Shown piece after piece: positions 33,563 to 42,098 of a DNA stretch of 64,000 bases (positions within the stretch are counted from its first letter, which is position 1; every line of letters starts with the position of its first letter). The notes under the pieces were generated by a model, which worked only from the letters and a program-made list of their open reading frames with translations, was not told where the DNA came from and made no database searches. A program made the position numbers and the translations under genes. The DNA is from Subtercola sp. (GTDB lineage Bacteria; Actinomycetota; Actinomycetes; Actinomycetales; Microbacteriaceae), in the NCBI GenBank assembly GCA_025463765.1, contig JAODBC010000027.1, positions 1 to 64,000 on the forward strand. Direction: 5' to 3'.

Positions 33563-33793
33563 CGTGAACTAACAAGAGTGTCATTCAAGTGAATCGCGTT
33601 TTACTTGAATGCAGGCTTCGGCGATTCAAGTTTGCCAGTATTCGGCGAATGGCAGAAACAGGCGACGCATGACGAGAGCGAGCAGCCGAATTCCTGCCAG
33701 CGGCCCGTGTAAACGGGAACTATTTGCACCCCTTCGTGGTTGTAACGAGTGACCGCCGCAGCCAGCGGCGCAATCCTCAAGGAGCCAGACTTC
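33563..33793. other. AT-richer gap before msrB
   Basis: This 231-bp stretch includes an inverted repeat (CATTCAAGT at 33582-33590 and ACTTGAATG at 33603-33611), another copy of GATTCAAGT near 33620, and the msrB promoter region (TTGCAC at 33724-33729 as a possible -35). AAGGAG at 33778-33783 serves msrB. No credible gene is seen. Confidence 0.4.
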
Positions 33794-34267
33794 ATGACTA
33801 CCACCGAGTACCGTAAAGACCCCACCGCGATTCAGCAGCTCACCCCCGAGCAGTACGCGGTCACCCAGCAGAGCGCCACCGAGCCCGCCTTCACCGGCGA
33901 ATTCTGGGACAACCACGAAGACGGAATCTACGTCGACATCGTGTCGGGCGAGCCGCTGTTCGCCTCCACCGACAAGTACGACAGCCGCTCAGGATGGCCG
34001 AGCTTCACCCGCCCCATCAACTCCGCCAACGTGGTTCGCCGCGACGACAAGAGCTACGGCATGGTGCGCACCGAGGTGCGTTCCGCCAACGGCGACAGCC
34101 ACCTCGGTCACCTGTTCGACGACGGCCCCGAAGCCTCTGGCGGCCTGCGGTACTGCATCAACTCCGCCGCATTGCGGTTCATCCCCCGAGGCTCGCTCGA
34201 GGCGGCAGGATACGGTGACTACACCAGCCTGTTCGACACCGCTCTGTTCGAAACCAAGGAGGCCTGA
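33794..34267 (+). CDS. msrB: Peptide-methionine (R)-S-oxide reductase
   Basis: The 157-aa enzyme reduces methionine R-sulfoxide in proteins. The SelR core is intact: [43 protein letters not shown] and catalytic Cys121 in [11 protein letters not shown]. The CxxC pairs that bind zinc in many MsrB proteins are absent (DSRSGW instead of DSxCGW), so this is the zinc-free form. The start at 33794 has AAGGAG 10 nt upstream. It forms a two-gene operon with msrA (2 nt apart). Confidence 0.95.
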   Translation: MTTTEYRKDPTAIQQLTPEQYAVTQQSATEPAFTGEFWDNHEDGIYVDIVSGEPLFASTDKYDSRSGWPSFTRPINSANVVRRDDKSYGMVRTEVRSANGDSHLGHLFDDGPEASGGLRYCINSAALRFIPRGSLEAAGYGDYTSLFDTALFETKEA

Positions 34268-34269
34268 CA

Positions 34270-34788
34270 ATGGCAACGACTGAAACTGCAATTCTCGCGG
34301 GCGGATGTTTCTGGGGCGCGCAGCAACTGCTGCGCCGTCGCCCGGGAGTGCTTTCCACCCGCGTCGGTTACTCGGGTGGCGACACCCCGAACGCCACTTA
34401 CCGCAACCACGGTGACCACGCAGAGGCCGTCGAGATCGAGTTCGACCCTGCGCTGATCTCGTACCGCGACCTGCTGGAGTTCTTCTTTCAGATTCACGAC
34501 CCGTCGACCAAGAACCGCCAGGGCAACGATGTCGGCCGCGCCTACCGCTCGGCCATCTTCTACACCAGCGATGAGCAGAAGCGCGTTGCGCTCGACACCA
34601 TCGCCGATGTGAACGCCTCTGGTATCTGGCCGGGCACCGTCGTCACCGAGGTCGAGCCCGCGGGCGCCTTCTGGCAGGCCGAAGAGGAGCACCAGGATTA
34701 CCTGGAGAAAGACCCCTACGGCTACACCTGCCACTACGTGCGCCCGGGCTGGAAGCTCCCGCACCGCGAAGAGCAGCTCACCAGCTGA
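34270..34788 (+). CDS. msrA: Peptide-methionine (S)-S-oxide reductase
   Basis: The 172-aa enzyme reduces methionine S-sulfoxide, complementing MsrB. It has the active-site GCFWG (Cys13), [21 protein letters not shown], and the [18 protein letters not shown] segment. AAGGAGG lies within the end of msrB. A clear hairpin follows. The pair gives repair of oxidised proteins under oxygen stress, suited to a cell with many oxygenases. Confidence 0.95.
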   Translation: MATTETAILAGGCFWGAQQLLRRRPGVLSTRVGYSGGDTPNATYRNHGDHAEAVEIEFDPALISYRDLLEFFFQIHDPSTKNRQGNDVGRAYRSAIFYTSDEQKRVALDTIADVNASGIWPGTVVTEVEPAGAFWQAEEEHQDYLEKDPYGYTCHYVRPGWKLPHREEQLTS

Positions 34789-34824
34789 GGCTGACCCGAG
34801 CATCCGCTTCACCGCACCGCACAC

Positions 34825-34860
34825 ATCGCGCCGAACCGCTCACTGAAGGTTCGGCGCGAT
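34825..34860 (+). terminator. Terminator after msrA
   Basis: A perfect 13-bp stem (ATCGCGCCGAACC / GGTTCGGCGCGAT) with a 10-nt loop lies after msrA and before the convergent small membrane-protein gene. The following TGTCGTTT is only weakly U-rich. Confidence 0.75.
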
Positions 34861-34885
34861 TGTCGTTTGGCGAGCCGATTCGCGT

Positions 34886-35131
34886 TTATTCCTCGTTCTT
34901 CAGCGCGATACCGATGGCGAAAAAGGTGGGCGCCCAGTGGCCGACGAAGATGCCCCAGCGGTCTGATTGGGCCTTGTCGTGGTTCTTGTTGCGGCGCGAG
35001 ATGAGCCACGCCGAAAGCGCGATGACGACAGAGGCGAAGCCGGCGATGTAGGCGTGGTTGCTCCGGATGCCGAGATCGTGGGCGGTCTTGATGGGGTCGA
35101 AGCCGACGGTTTCGATTGCTTTCTTGGCCAT
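34886..35131 (-). CDS. Small two-helix membrane protein
   Basis: The 81-aa protein has a soluble start (MAKKAIETVGFDPIKTAHDL) and two membrane segments (YIAGFASVVIALSAWLI and WGIFVGHWAPTFFAIGIAL) joined by a basic loop. GAAAGG precedes ATG. I do not know a function; similar small proteins are common in actinobacterial genomes. Confidence 0.7.
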   Translation of the reverse strand: MAKKAIETVGFDPIKTAHDLGIRSNHAYIAGFASVVIALSAWLISRRNKNHDKAQSDRWGIFVGHWAPTFFAIGIALKNEE

Positions 35132-35271
35132 GGTGATTCACCTTTCCGTGAGCCCCGAGATGGGGCTGTGCTCACCATCGCACGCCGCGGCCGCGCGGCC
35201 ACCAGCGCAATGACCCCGTTGACATTCGCGCGCAGATCGGCGGTCAGAGCATCAGCGGCCGCGCAACCGCG

Positions 35272-36684
35272 TCAGCAGTAGGGCACGTTGACGGCGAGAC
35301 CGCCGGTCGAGGTCTCTTTGTAACGCGACGACATGTCATTTCCCGTCTGGCGCATGGTCTCGATCACGGTGTCGAGCGACACCACGTGGTGCCCGTCGCC
35401 GAGCAGAGCGATGCGCGCCGCCGTCAGGGCGGTCGACGCGGCGACGGCGTTGCGTTCGATACACGGAATCTGCACGAGCCCGCCGACCGGGTCGCAGGTC
35501 AGGCCGAGGTGGTGTTCCATGGCGATCTCGGCGGCGTTCTCGACCTGCTCCGGGGTTCCGCCCCAGACGGCACAGAGGCCGCCGGCCGCCATGGCGCACG
35601 CGGTGCCGACCTCACCCTGGCAGCCCGCCTCCGCACCCGAAATCGAGGCGTTCGCCTTGACGATCGAACCGATCGCCGAAGCAGTGAGCAGAAAGCACCG
35701 AATGTCCGCGTCAGACGCGCCCTCGTGCACGAGGTGGTAAAGCACGGCCGGTACAACGCCCGCTGCCCCGTTCGTCGGTGCCGTGACGACGCGACCGCCG
35801 GCGGCGTTCTCTTCGTTCACGGCCATCGCATAGACGGCCACCCATTCGTCGGCCGAAACCGAACCCGCGGGCCGCTTCGACAGCTGCTCATGGGCGTCGG
35901 CGGCACGACGCACCACACCGAGCCCGCCGGGCAGCCCACCGCGGTTCGTAAGGCCGGCCTGCACGCACGTGCGCATCGCGGCCCAGATCGCGTCGAGCCC
36001 TTCGTCTACCACGTCTCGCCCGAACATCTGCCGTTCGTCGTCGAGGGCGACGGCCGCGATCGAACGCCCCTGCGCCTCGCGCAGCAGACCTGCGGCATTC
36101 GCGTAGACCGAGAGCGGCAGGTGGGCGGGCAGCTCCGCCGCCGCCGCCGGCTCAGCCGTCTCGAGGTGGCCGGCCGTCACGGCGTCGCCCGCTGTCGCGT
36201 GTTCACCCGCCGGCACGTCGTGCGCCGCGATCACGAAGCCACCACCGATCGACAGATACGTGCGCTTCAGCAGCGTCACACCCTCGTGCTCCGCGGTCAG
36301 CGTCAGGGCATTCGGATGCCCGTACCCCCGCGCGAACGGCTCGAACACGATGTCGTGGCGGGTCAGCGGAACGCCGGCCACGCTCAGGGTCTCGCCCTGC
36401 ACCAGCGCATCCCACCGCCCGTGCACCTCGGCCGGATCACACGTCTCTGGCACCAGCCCGCTCAGCCCCGCGACCACCGCGTCGGGCGTGCCGTGCCCGA
36501 TGCCCGTCGCCCCCAGCGAGCCGTGCAACGTGCAGCTGAGGCGGTCGAAGGAGCGCGACAGGCCGCACGCCGCGAGCTCGTCCACGAACATCCGCCCCGC
36601 CCGCATCGGGCCGACCGTGTGCGAACTCGACGGCCCGATTCCGATGGAGAACAGGTCGAGGGCCGAGACGTAGACGCCGGTCAT
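35272..36684 (-). CDS. sdaA: L-serine ammonia-lyase (single chain, iron-sulfur type)
   Basis: The 470-aa enzyme deaminates L-serine to pyruvate. The N-terminal beta domain ([21 protein letters not shown]) and C-terminal alpha domain are fused as in type II enzymes. The 4Fe-4S cysteines are visible in [23 protein letters not shown] and [10 protein letters not shown], with the NG/T catalytic loop in [16 protein letters not shown] small Ala/Glu-rich insert occurs around residue 170-185. It stands alone on this strand. The pyruvate formed can enter the ppsA reaction. Confidence 0.95.
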   Translation of the reverse strand: MTGVYVSALDLFSIGIGPSSSHTVGPMRAGRMFVDELAACGLSRSFDRLSCTLHGSLGATGIGHGTPDAVVAGLSGLVPETCDPAEVHGRWDALVQGETLSVAGVPLTRHDIVFEPFARGYGHPNALTLTAEHEGVTLLKRTYLSIGGGFVIAAHDVPAGEHATAGDAVTAGHLETAEPAAAAELPAHLPLSVYANAAGLLREAQGRSIAAVALDDERQMFGRDVVDEGLDAIWAAMRTCVQAGLTNRGGLPGGLGVVRRAADAHEQLSKRPAGSVSADEWVAVYAMAVNEENAAGGRVVTAPTNGAAGVVPAVLYHLVHEGASDADIRCFLLTASAIGSIVKANASISGAEAGCQGEVGTACAMAAGGLCAVWGGTPEQVENAAEIAMEHHLGLTCDPVGGLVQIPCIERNAVAASTALTAARIALLGDGHHVVSLDTVIETMRQTGNDMSSRYKETSTGGLAVNVPYC

Positions 36685-36874
36685 GGTTTCGTCAGCTCTG
36701 CAGCAGTGCTCGAGGTCATCAGCTCACGGTAGCACCACGGCCCGGCTGAGGCCTCGGCGCGCTACTTCCGTGCATGCGCGGTAGCTCGAACTACCGCACG
36801 TACGCCGAACTACCGCGGAACCGAGGCGAGGGCGCGGCGGGCGGAGGGTGTGGCGCGGGGGCGGCGGGGCGGGC
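36685..36874. terminator. Hairpin region between the PRC-barrel and sdaA genes
   Basis: GCGGTAG-CTCGAA-CTACCGC forms a stem at 36778-36797, and a third CTACCGC-type half (CGAACTACCGC) follows at about 36806. The rest is G-rich DNA with no credible gene. It probably ends the PRC-barrel transcript upstream of sdaA on the same strand. Confidence 0.5.
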
Positions 36875-37231
36875 TCAGCGCCGGCCGAGGCGACGCTCGC
36901 CGCCCGACCCGGTTTCGTACGCGAGGTCGTAGTACGCGAACACCCCGGGCTCGCTGGCGGCGTCGAGCTCACCGTCGGTCGCGATCGACGGCGCCTCTTT
37001 GACCTTCTTCTTCTCGAACATCACCTTGACGTGCTTGGGCGCCACCAGCGCACCGCCCAAGGGCACGAACACCAGCTTCTGACCGCTCAGGATGCCCACC
37101 TTCACGGTCGCGAACGAGGGCACATCGCTCGAGGTGTCGAAATACACGCTCTCGAGCGTGCCGATCTTGTCGTCTTTCTGATCGACCACGGCGAGGCCGA
37201 TCCAGTCGCGTAGATTCTCAGCATCGAACAT
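36875..37231 (-). CDS. PRC-barrel domain protein
   Basis: The protein of about 118 aa begins MFDAENLRDWIG and has the PRC-barrel core (GLAVVDQKDDKIGTLESVYF, then PSFATVKVGILSGQKLVFVPL). These barrels bind RNA, metals or pigment proteins in different families; in actinobacteria small copies like this are linked to stress but undefined. A longer start at 37306 is possible. No operon partner is seen. Confidence 0.75.
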   Translation of the reverse strand: MFDAENLRDWIGLAVVDQKDDKIGTLESVYFDTSSDVPSFATVKVGILSGQKLVFVPLGGALVAPKHVKVMFEKKKVKEAPSIATDGELDAASEPGVFAYYDLAYETGSGGERRLGRR

Positions 37232-37338
37232 GCGGTACCCCGTCTCTGCCAGGAGCGCCCTGGCTGCTGACTCCACGCTAGCCCAGCCGAGCACGCCGTG
37301 TGCCACCTGCGGCTTGCACCTGCCACGGCAAAGCGGCC

Positions 37339-37905
37339 TCAGGCGACTCCGACGTCGACTCCGACCTCGACGAAGACGCTCGTCATGAGCAGGCGGTACG
37401 GCTGCCCGTCACTCGTCCACCAGTTGTGCAGGCTGCCGGCGGGCACACGAATCGTGTCGCCGACGCCGAGAACGTGCCGCTGATCATCCACGTGCGCTTC
37501 GATGCTGCCCGCGAGAATGTAGAGGTATTCGTCGACGTCGTCGTGGCTGAGCCGAACGTCGGTGGGCACACCCTCGGAATGCACCTCCATCATGCGCACC
37601 CGGCCCGGCACAGAGATCAGCAGCTGGCCCGAACCATTGCCGTAGGTAGGCGCACGTGACGAGCCGCGGGTGACGGTGACCAGCTCCGGATGACCGACGG
37701 AGCTGGGAGGCGGGTTGAGGGCCGCGAGCAGATCGACCGGAGTGGTGTCGAGCGCACGGGCGAGATTGGTGAACGACGGCAGACTCGGCCGGGCGCGACC
37801 CCGCTCGACCAGGCTGATGAACGGGTGCGAAAGGCCCGAGAGAACGGCCAGCTGTTTCAGGGTGAGGCCCTTCTGCTTGCGCCGGGCTCTGATCAGCTCT
37901 CCCAT
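37339..37905 (-). CDS. XRE-family regulator with C-terminal cupin
   Basis: The protein of about 188 aa pairs an HTH (RARRKQKGLTLKQLAVLSGL, SHPFISLVERGRARPSL) with a small cupin sensor (LSHDDVDEYLYILAGSIEAHV, VPAGSLHNWW). Such regulators usually sense a small molecule through the cupin and control a neighbouring catabolic or amino-acid gene. ATG 37905 begins the HTH; TAATAC about 29 nt upstream could be its -10 box. It is divergent from the binding-protein/NtaA pair and probably controls it. The 11-bp palindrome CCGTATTACGG at 37932-37942 is a possible own site. Confidence 0.85.
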   Translation of the reverse strand: MGELIRARRKQKGLTLKQLAVLSGLSHPFISLVERGRARPSLPSFTNLARALDTTPVDLLAALNPPPSSVGHPELVTVTRGSSRAPTYGNGSGQLLISVPGRVRMMEVHSEGVPTDVRLSHDDVDEYLYILAGSIEAHVDDQRHVLGVGDTIRVPAGSLHNWWTSDGQPYRLLMTSVFVEVGVDVGVA

Positions 37906-37931
37906 GACCACGGCATCGTGGTCGAGAGGCA

Positions 37932-38053
37932 CCGTATTACGGCCGACTACCTCACTCAGCTGATTCTCCTCACAACCGGTTACCCGCTCGAAACATGCGA
38001 GAAATCGCGATGCAACGACCAGCACCTACCGTAGCAAATGTTTACCCCGTAAA
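37932..38053. promoter_or_regulatory. Divergent control region of XRE-cupin and SBP/ntaA
   Basis: Two palindromes are visible: CCGTATTACGG (37932-37942) and TTTAC-CCC-GTAAA (38041-38053). The stretch 38030-38060 is AT-rich and may hold the promoter of the binding-protein gene. Assignment to the XRE-cupin regulator is inferred. Confidence 0.4.
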
Positions 38054-38105
38054 AATTGCTGCATCGGTACGGTGCCGCCCTCCCTTTGACGAAAGACGTG
38101 GTCCT

Positions 38106-39269
38106 GTGAAAAAGAGAAAACAACTCGCGGCCCTGGTGGGCCTTGTCAGTTTAGCCGGAATCGCCCTCTCCGGCTGCGCGAGCAGCAGCACAGCGGCACC
38201 CGCCGCGACAGCGGCCGCCGGCGCCGTCGACCTGTCGAGTTCATGCCCGGCGACTGTCGTCATTCAGACCAACTGGAACCCTGAATCCGAGCACGGCACG
38301 CTCTACGAGCTTCTCGGCCCGAACCCCACGATCGATGCCTCGAAGAAGATCGTCACGGGGCCGCTCTACAGCAAAGGACTCCCCACCGGCGTCAACGTGG
38401 AGATCAGAACGGGCGGGCCGGCGATCGGCTACCAGACCGCGAGCGCGCAGATGTACGCCGACCCGAGCATCATGCTCGGCTACGTCGACACCGCCGAGGC
38501 CATCCAGAATTCCTCGACCCTGCCGACGACTGGAGTCTTCGCCCAGTTCGACATCGACCCGAGCGTCGTTCTCTGGGATCCCGCGACCTACCCGAACGTG
38601 AAGACCATCAGCGACCTCGCCAAGACCGGGGCCAACCTCATCGCGTCAGACGGTTCGGTCGGCGTCGATTGGATGTCGGCATCCGGGCTCTACCCGGCGA
38701 GCCAGATCACGAAGAACTACGACGGCACGGCCGGCAACTTCGTGGCAGACGGCGGCAAGTCCGGCCAGACGGGATACGCCACCTCTGAGCCGTACACCTA
38801 CGCTCACGACATCGCCGCGTGGAACAAGCCCGTCGACTTCCAGCTGTTCGCCGACGCAGGCTGGCCGAGCTACGCGAACTCCCTGGCGGTTCGTACGGGC
38901 GACCTGAGCGCCGATTCGGCTTGCCTGAGTAAGCTCGTGCCCGTTCTGCAGCAGGCCGACGTGGACTACTACACCGACCCGGCCGCCACCAACGCGCTGA
39001 TTCAGAATCTGGTGACCCAGTACAACACCGGCTGGGTGTACGGCACCGATGTCGGCGACTATGCGGCCAAAGAGGTGCGCACCCTGAACATCGCGAGCAA
39101 CGGCACGAACGGCTACGTCGGCGACTTCGACGACGCTCGCGTCACGAAGATGATCGGCATCGTCACGCCGATTCTGGCAGGCGAGGGCGTGACGCCGAAG
39201 AGCGGGCTCGCTTCGTCAGACATCTCTACGAATCAGTTCATCGACCAGTCCATCGGTTTCAGCAACTAG
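38106..39269 (+). CDS. Solute-binding lipoprotein (ABC, nitrate/sulfonate/taurine-like)
   Basis: The 387-aa protein starts with KKRKQ and a hydrophobic stretch ending in the lipobox LSGC, so Cys is lipidated and anchors it outside the membrane. The mature part has the NMT1/SsuA-like pattern (TVVIQTNWNPESEHG, GYVDTAEAI, NVKTISDLAKTG). GTG 38106 is the start that leaves a normal signal peptide. No ABC permease or ATPase gene is nearby, so it must work with partners elsewhere or serve as a sensor. It lies 14 nt before an NtaA-type monooxygenase. Confidence 0.82.
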   Translation: MKKRKQLAALVGLVSLAGIALSGCASSSTAAPAATAAAGAVDLSSSCPATVVIQTNWNPESEHGTLYELLGPNPTIDASKKIVTGPLYSKGLPTGVNVEIRTGGPAIGYQTASAQMYADPSIMLGYVDTAEAIQNSSTLPTTGVFAQFDIDPSVVLWDPATYPNVKTISDLAKTGANLIASDGSVGVDWMSASGLYPASQITKNYDGTAGNFVADGGKSGQTGYATSEPYTYAHDIAAWNKPVDFQLFADAGWPSYANSLAVRTGDLSADSACLSKLVPVLQQADVDYYTDPAATNALIQNLVTQYNTGWVYGTDVGDYAAKEVRTLNIASNGTNGYVGDFDDARVTKMIGIVTPILAGEGVTPKSGLASSDISTNQFIDQSIGFSN

Positions 39270-39283
39270 AAAGGCCCCGCATC

Positions 39284-40732
39284 ATGACAAAACCCCTGAC
39301 CCTCGCCATCTTTCAACAGCTCGGCCCGGCCGGTACGAGCTACGGCAGCTGGCGGCATCCTGAGAACACCTCAACGGACTACCTCGATATCGACCACTGG
39401 GTCGAGCTCGGCAAGAAATTGGATGCCGCGGGGTTCGACTTTCTCTTCTTCGCCGACGCCTACGGCTCACCCGACGCCTCCGATCGTTTCTTCGACATCA
39501 GGGTCTCTGACGCGAACATCGGGGCGGCGGATCCCCTGGTTCTCGTGTCGGCCATTGCCGCGGCGACGAAGAACCTCGGCATCGTGGTCACCGCCTCGAC
39601 GACCACCGAGAAGCCGCAGTCGCTCACCCGTCGGTACGCCACCCTCGACCACCTGACGAAGGGCCGCATCGGCTGGAACATCGTGACGGGTTCGGGCCAG
39701 GCAGCATCCGCTCGCCTGTTCGGCGAACCGATGATCGCGCACGACAAGCGGTACGAGATCGCCGACGACCACCTGCAGCTGTCGCTGAAGCTGTGGGAGG
39801 GGTCGTGGGAAGACGATGCTCTCGTGATCGACAAGGAGAGCGGCCTCTACGCCGACTCGACGAAGCTTCACGAAACTCATCACGACGGGCCGTACTTCAA
39901 GTCGGACGGTTTCTTGACGGTTCCCCCGTCGCCGCAGCGCACTCCTCTGCTGGTGCAGGCCGGAACGTCAGGCCCCGGCAAAGACTTCGCTGCCCGCTAC
40001 GCCGAAGCGGTGTTTCTCGCCGGCGGAGACCCGGTGCACGTCGCGGCGAACATCGCCGACATTCGGCGGCGTGCCGTCGGGTACGGGCGGGCCTCCGATT
40101 CGATCAAGTTCTTGATCGGCGCTGGTTTCGTCACGGCGCCGACCGAGGCAGAAGCGCTTGCCAAGCGCGAGGTGATGCTGAGCTACTCGACCAAAGAGTC
40201 TGCGGCCGCGTTCTACGCCACGCTCACCGGTATCGACCTACTGGCGCTCGACCCCGACAAACCGCTCGGCGGCGTGCGCACCGAGCAGGGCCAGAGCAGC
40301 GTCGAACGGTTCGCCGGCTCTGACGATGTCGCCCCCGCAACGGTGGGCGAGATCATCGAGGACTACCGGCGCAACGGCGTCAACGGAACGATCTTCGTCG
40401 GCTCGCCCACGCAGATCGCCGACCAGGTCGAAGAGTTCATCGACGCGACCGGGGCCGACGGGTTCGCGATTCAGCCCTACCTGGTGCCGGGCAGTTACGA
40501 CGACTACATCGACCTGCTGCTGCCCGAGTTCCGTGCGCGGGGGCTGGCGAAGCAGTCGCTCGAGGGCACCACCCTGCGCGAGCACCTCTTCGGCGAGGGC
40601 CACAAGCGGCTGCCCGCCGAGCACACGGGCGCTTCGCACCGGCCGGGTACTGCGGGTACTGCGGGTACTGCGGGTACCGCGGGTACTGCGCCGACGGATG
40701 ACCGGCAGCCCGAAAGCCTCGAAGTGGCCTGA
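39284..40732 (+). CDS. NtaA/DmoA-family FMN-dependent monooxygenase
   Basis: The 482-aa protein is a two-component luciferase-like monooxygenase related to NtaA (nitrilotriacetate), DmoA (dimethyl sulfide) and DszA. Signatures are GSWRHPENTSTDYLDIDHW, FADAYG, TTTEKPQSLTRRYATLDHLT, GRIGWNIVTG and PLLVQAGTSGPGKDFA. It needs FMNH2 from a separate reductase, which is not in this window. The last 50 residues include a GTAGTAGTAGTA run from a 9-bp repeat. Co-transcription with a sulfonate/nitrate-type binding protein suggests an organosulfur or aminopolycarboxylate substrate. Confidence 0.88.
   Translation: MTKPLTLAIFQQLGPAGTSYGSWRHPENTSTDYLDIDHWVELGKKLDAAGFDFLFFADAYGSPDASDRFFDIRVSDANIGAADPLVLVSAIAAATKNLGIVVTASTTTEKPQSLTRRYATLDHLTKGRIGWNIVTGSGQAASARLFGEPMIAHDKRYEIADDHLQLSLKLWEGSWEDDALVIDKESGLYADSTKLHETHHDGPYFKSDGFLTVPPSPQRTPLLVQAGTSGPGKDFAARYAEAVFLAGGDPVHVAANIADIRRRAVGYGRASDSIKFLIGAGFVTAPTEAEALAKREVMLSYSTKESAAAFYATLTGIDLLALDPDKPLGGVRTEQGQSSVERFAGSDDVAPATVGEIIEDYRRNGVNGTIFVGSPTQIADQVEEFIDATGADGFAIQPYLVPGSYDDYIDLLLPEFRARGLAKQSLEGTTLREHLFGEGHKRLPAEHTGASHRPGTAGTAGTAGTAGTAPTDDRQPESLEVA
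40645..40689 (+). repeat. 9-bp tandem repeat, five units, in the ntaA-like gene tail
   Basis: GGGTACTGC occurs five times in a row (one unit with a T-to-C change), coding for repeated Gly-Thr-Ala near the C-terminus. Confidence 0.9.
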
Positions 40733-40754
40733 GCGCGGCGCGTTGCGCGCGTCT

Positions 40755-40818
40755 CGTGAGACAGCAGCGCCGAGGTGAGGCGGGTATACCTACCTCAACT
40801 CGGCGCAACTGTCTCACG
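40755..40818. terminator. Long imperfect hairpin between convergent ntaA-like and pobA genes
   Basis: Outer arms CGTGAGACAG (40755-40764) and CTGTCTCACG (40809-40818) continue inward through GCGCCGAG/CTCGGCGC and GAGG/CCTC with two-base mismatches between blocks, giving a stem of about 26 positions. It lies between two convergent stops. Confidence 0.7.
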
Positions 40819-40834
40819 GACGGCGCGGGGGGCG

Positions 40835-42019
40835 TCACGCGTCGAGGCGCAGGCCGGTGTACTGCTCAGCGAGGGAGCGTTTCGCTTCGGTGGAGTGCGT
40901 GACGTAGTCGAGGCGACCGAGCTGGCTGCGGTAGTCGAAGGCTCCCGCGGCATCGGTTGCGGGCCGCTTGTGCAGCAGGTCGGTCATCCACTGAGAGAAC
41001 TGCTGCACCTTCCATTGCCGAGACAGCGCGGTGTCGCTGTACGCCTCGAGCAGCACGTCGGCGCCGGCGTAGTGCGCCACCAGCGCGGCACTCAGCTGCG
41101 TGACGTCAGACATCGCCGAGTTGAGCCCCTTCGCCCCAGTCGGCGGCACGATGTGGCCGGCGTCACCCACGAGAAAGAGCGACCCGTACTGCAAGGTCGA
41201 GACGACGAAGCTGCGCATCGGCAGAATCGACTTCTCGGTGATGGGGCCTTCGTCGAGGCTCCATCCGGGTACGGCGAGGCGGGTGTGCAGGGCATCCCAG
41301 ATGCGCGCATCAGGCCAGCTCGCGATGTCATCGGCCGGGTCGACCTGCACGTAGAGGCGCGAGACGGTGTGCGAGCGCATCGAGTGCATGGCGAATCCGT
41401 CGTCGTGCAACGCGTAGATGAGCTCGTCGGTCGAGGGCGCGACGTCGGCCAGAATGCCGAGCCACGCGAAAGGGTATTCGCGCTCGAAGACCTGCAGGGC
41501 ATCCGCCGGCACCGACTGGCGACAGACGCCGTGAAAGCCGTCGGCACCCACGATGAAATCGGCATTCACGGTGTAGTGCTGCCCGTCGTGCTCGAAGGTG
41601 AGCGAGGGCGAGCCGGTGAGCTCGTGCACGGCGACGTCGTTCGCGTCGTAGAAGACGGGCGTGCCCGCGCCATCGTGCGCCTCGACCAGGTCGTGCACCA
41701 CCGCCTGCTGACCGTAGATGGTGACGGTACGGCCGAGCAGTTCGTTGAAGTCGACGTGGTGCCGCTCGCCGGAATACTGCAGATAAATGCCATTGTGCAC
41801 CATGCCGTTCGCGTGCACTCCGGCACCGACGCCGAGCCGCTCAAGCGTCTCGACCGAGCCCTGCTCGAGCACTCCGGCGCGAATGCGGCCGAGCACGTAC
41901 TCGCGGTCTCGGTTCTCGACCAGAACGAAGTCGATGCCGGCCTGGTGCAACGACCAGCCGAGCAGCAGCCCGGCGGGGCCGGCGCCGACGATGGCGACGC
42001 GGGTGGTGAGGTGGGGCAT
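40835..42019 (-). CDS. pobA: 4-hydroxybenzoate 3-monooxygenase
   Basis: The 394-aa FAD enzyme converts 4-hydroxybenzoate to protocatechuate. It shows TRVAIVGAGPAGLLLG, the PobA-specific RIRAGVLEQGSVE, the DG motif (IVGADGFHGVCRQSVP) and the GD motif (LFLVGDAGHIVPPTGAKGLN). Length matches PobA (about 394 aa). NADH versus NADPH preference cannot be called with confidence. It follows an IclR gene by 79 nt on the same strand, probably its regulator. No protocatechuate ring-cleavage gene is in the window. Confidence 0.95.
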   Translation of the reverse strand: MPHLTTRVAIVGAGPAGLLLGWSLHQAGIDFVLVENRDREYVLGRIRAGVLEQGSVETLERLGVGAGVHANGMVHNGIYLQYSGERHHVDFNELLGRTVTIYGQQAVVHDLVEAHDGAGTPVFYDANDVAVHELTGSPSLTFEHDGQHYTVNADFIVGADGFHGVCRQSVPADALQVFEREYPFAWLGILADVAPSTDELIYALHDDGFAMHSMRSHTVSRLYVQVDPADDIASWPDARIWDALHTRLAVPGWSLDEGPITEKSILPMRSFVVSTLQYGSLFLVGDAGHIVPPTGAKGLNSAMSDVTQLSAALVAHYAGADVLLEAYSDTALSRQWKVQQFSQWMTDLLHKRPATDAAGAFDYRSQLGRLDYVTHSTEAKRSLAEQYTGLRLDA

Positions 42020-42098
42020 GGTGTGGGTTCCCTAGCGACGGTGACAGGATGATCGTCATCATCTCCCGCGCGATCGGCGCCGTGGCGCAACCTTCCAC

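Noticed and set aside
33601..33825. 74-codon minus-strand frame upstream of msrB
   Set aside because: It overlaps the msrB promoter and start, has no ribosome site and no recognisable family.
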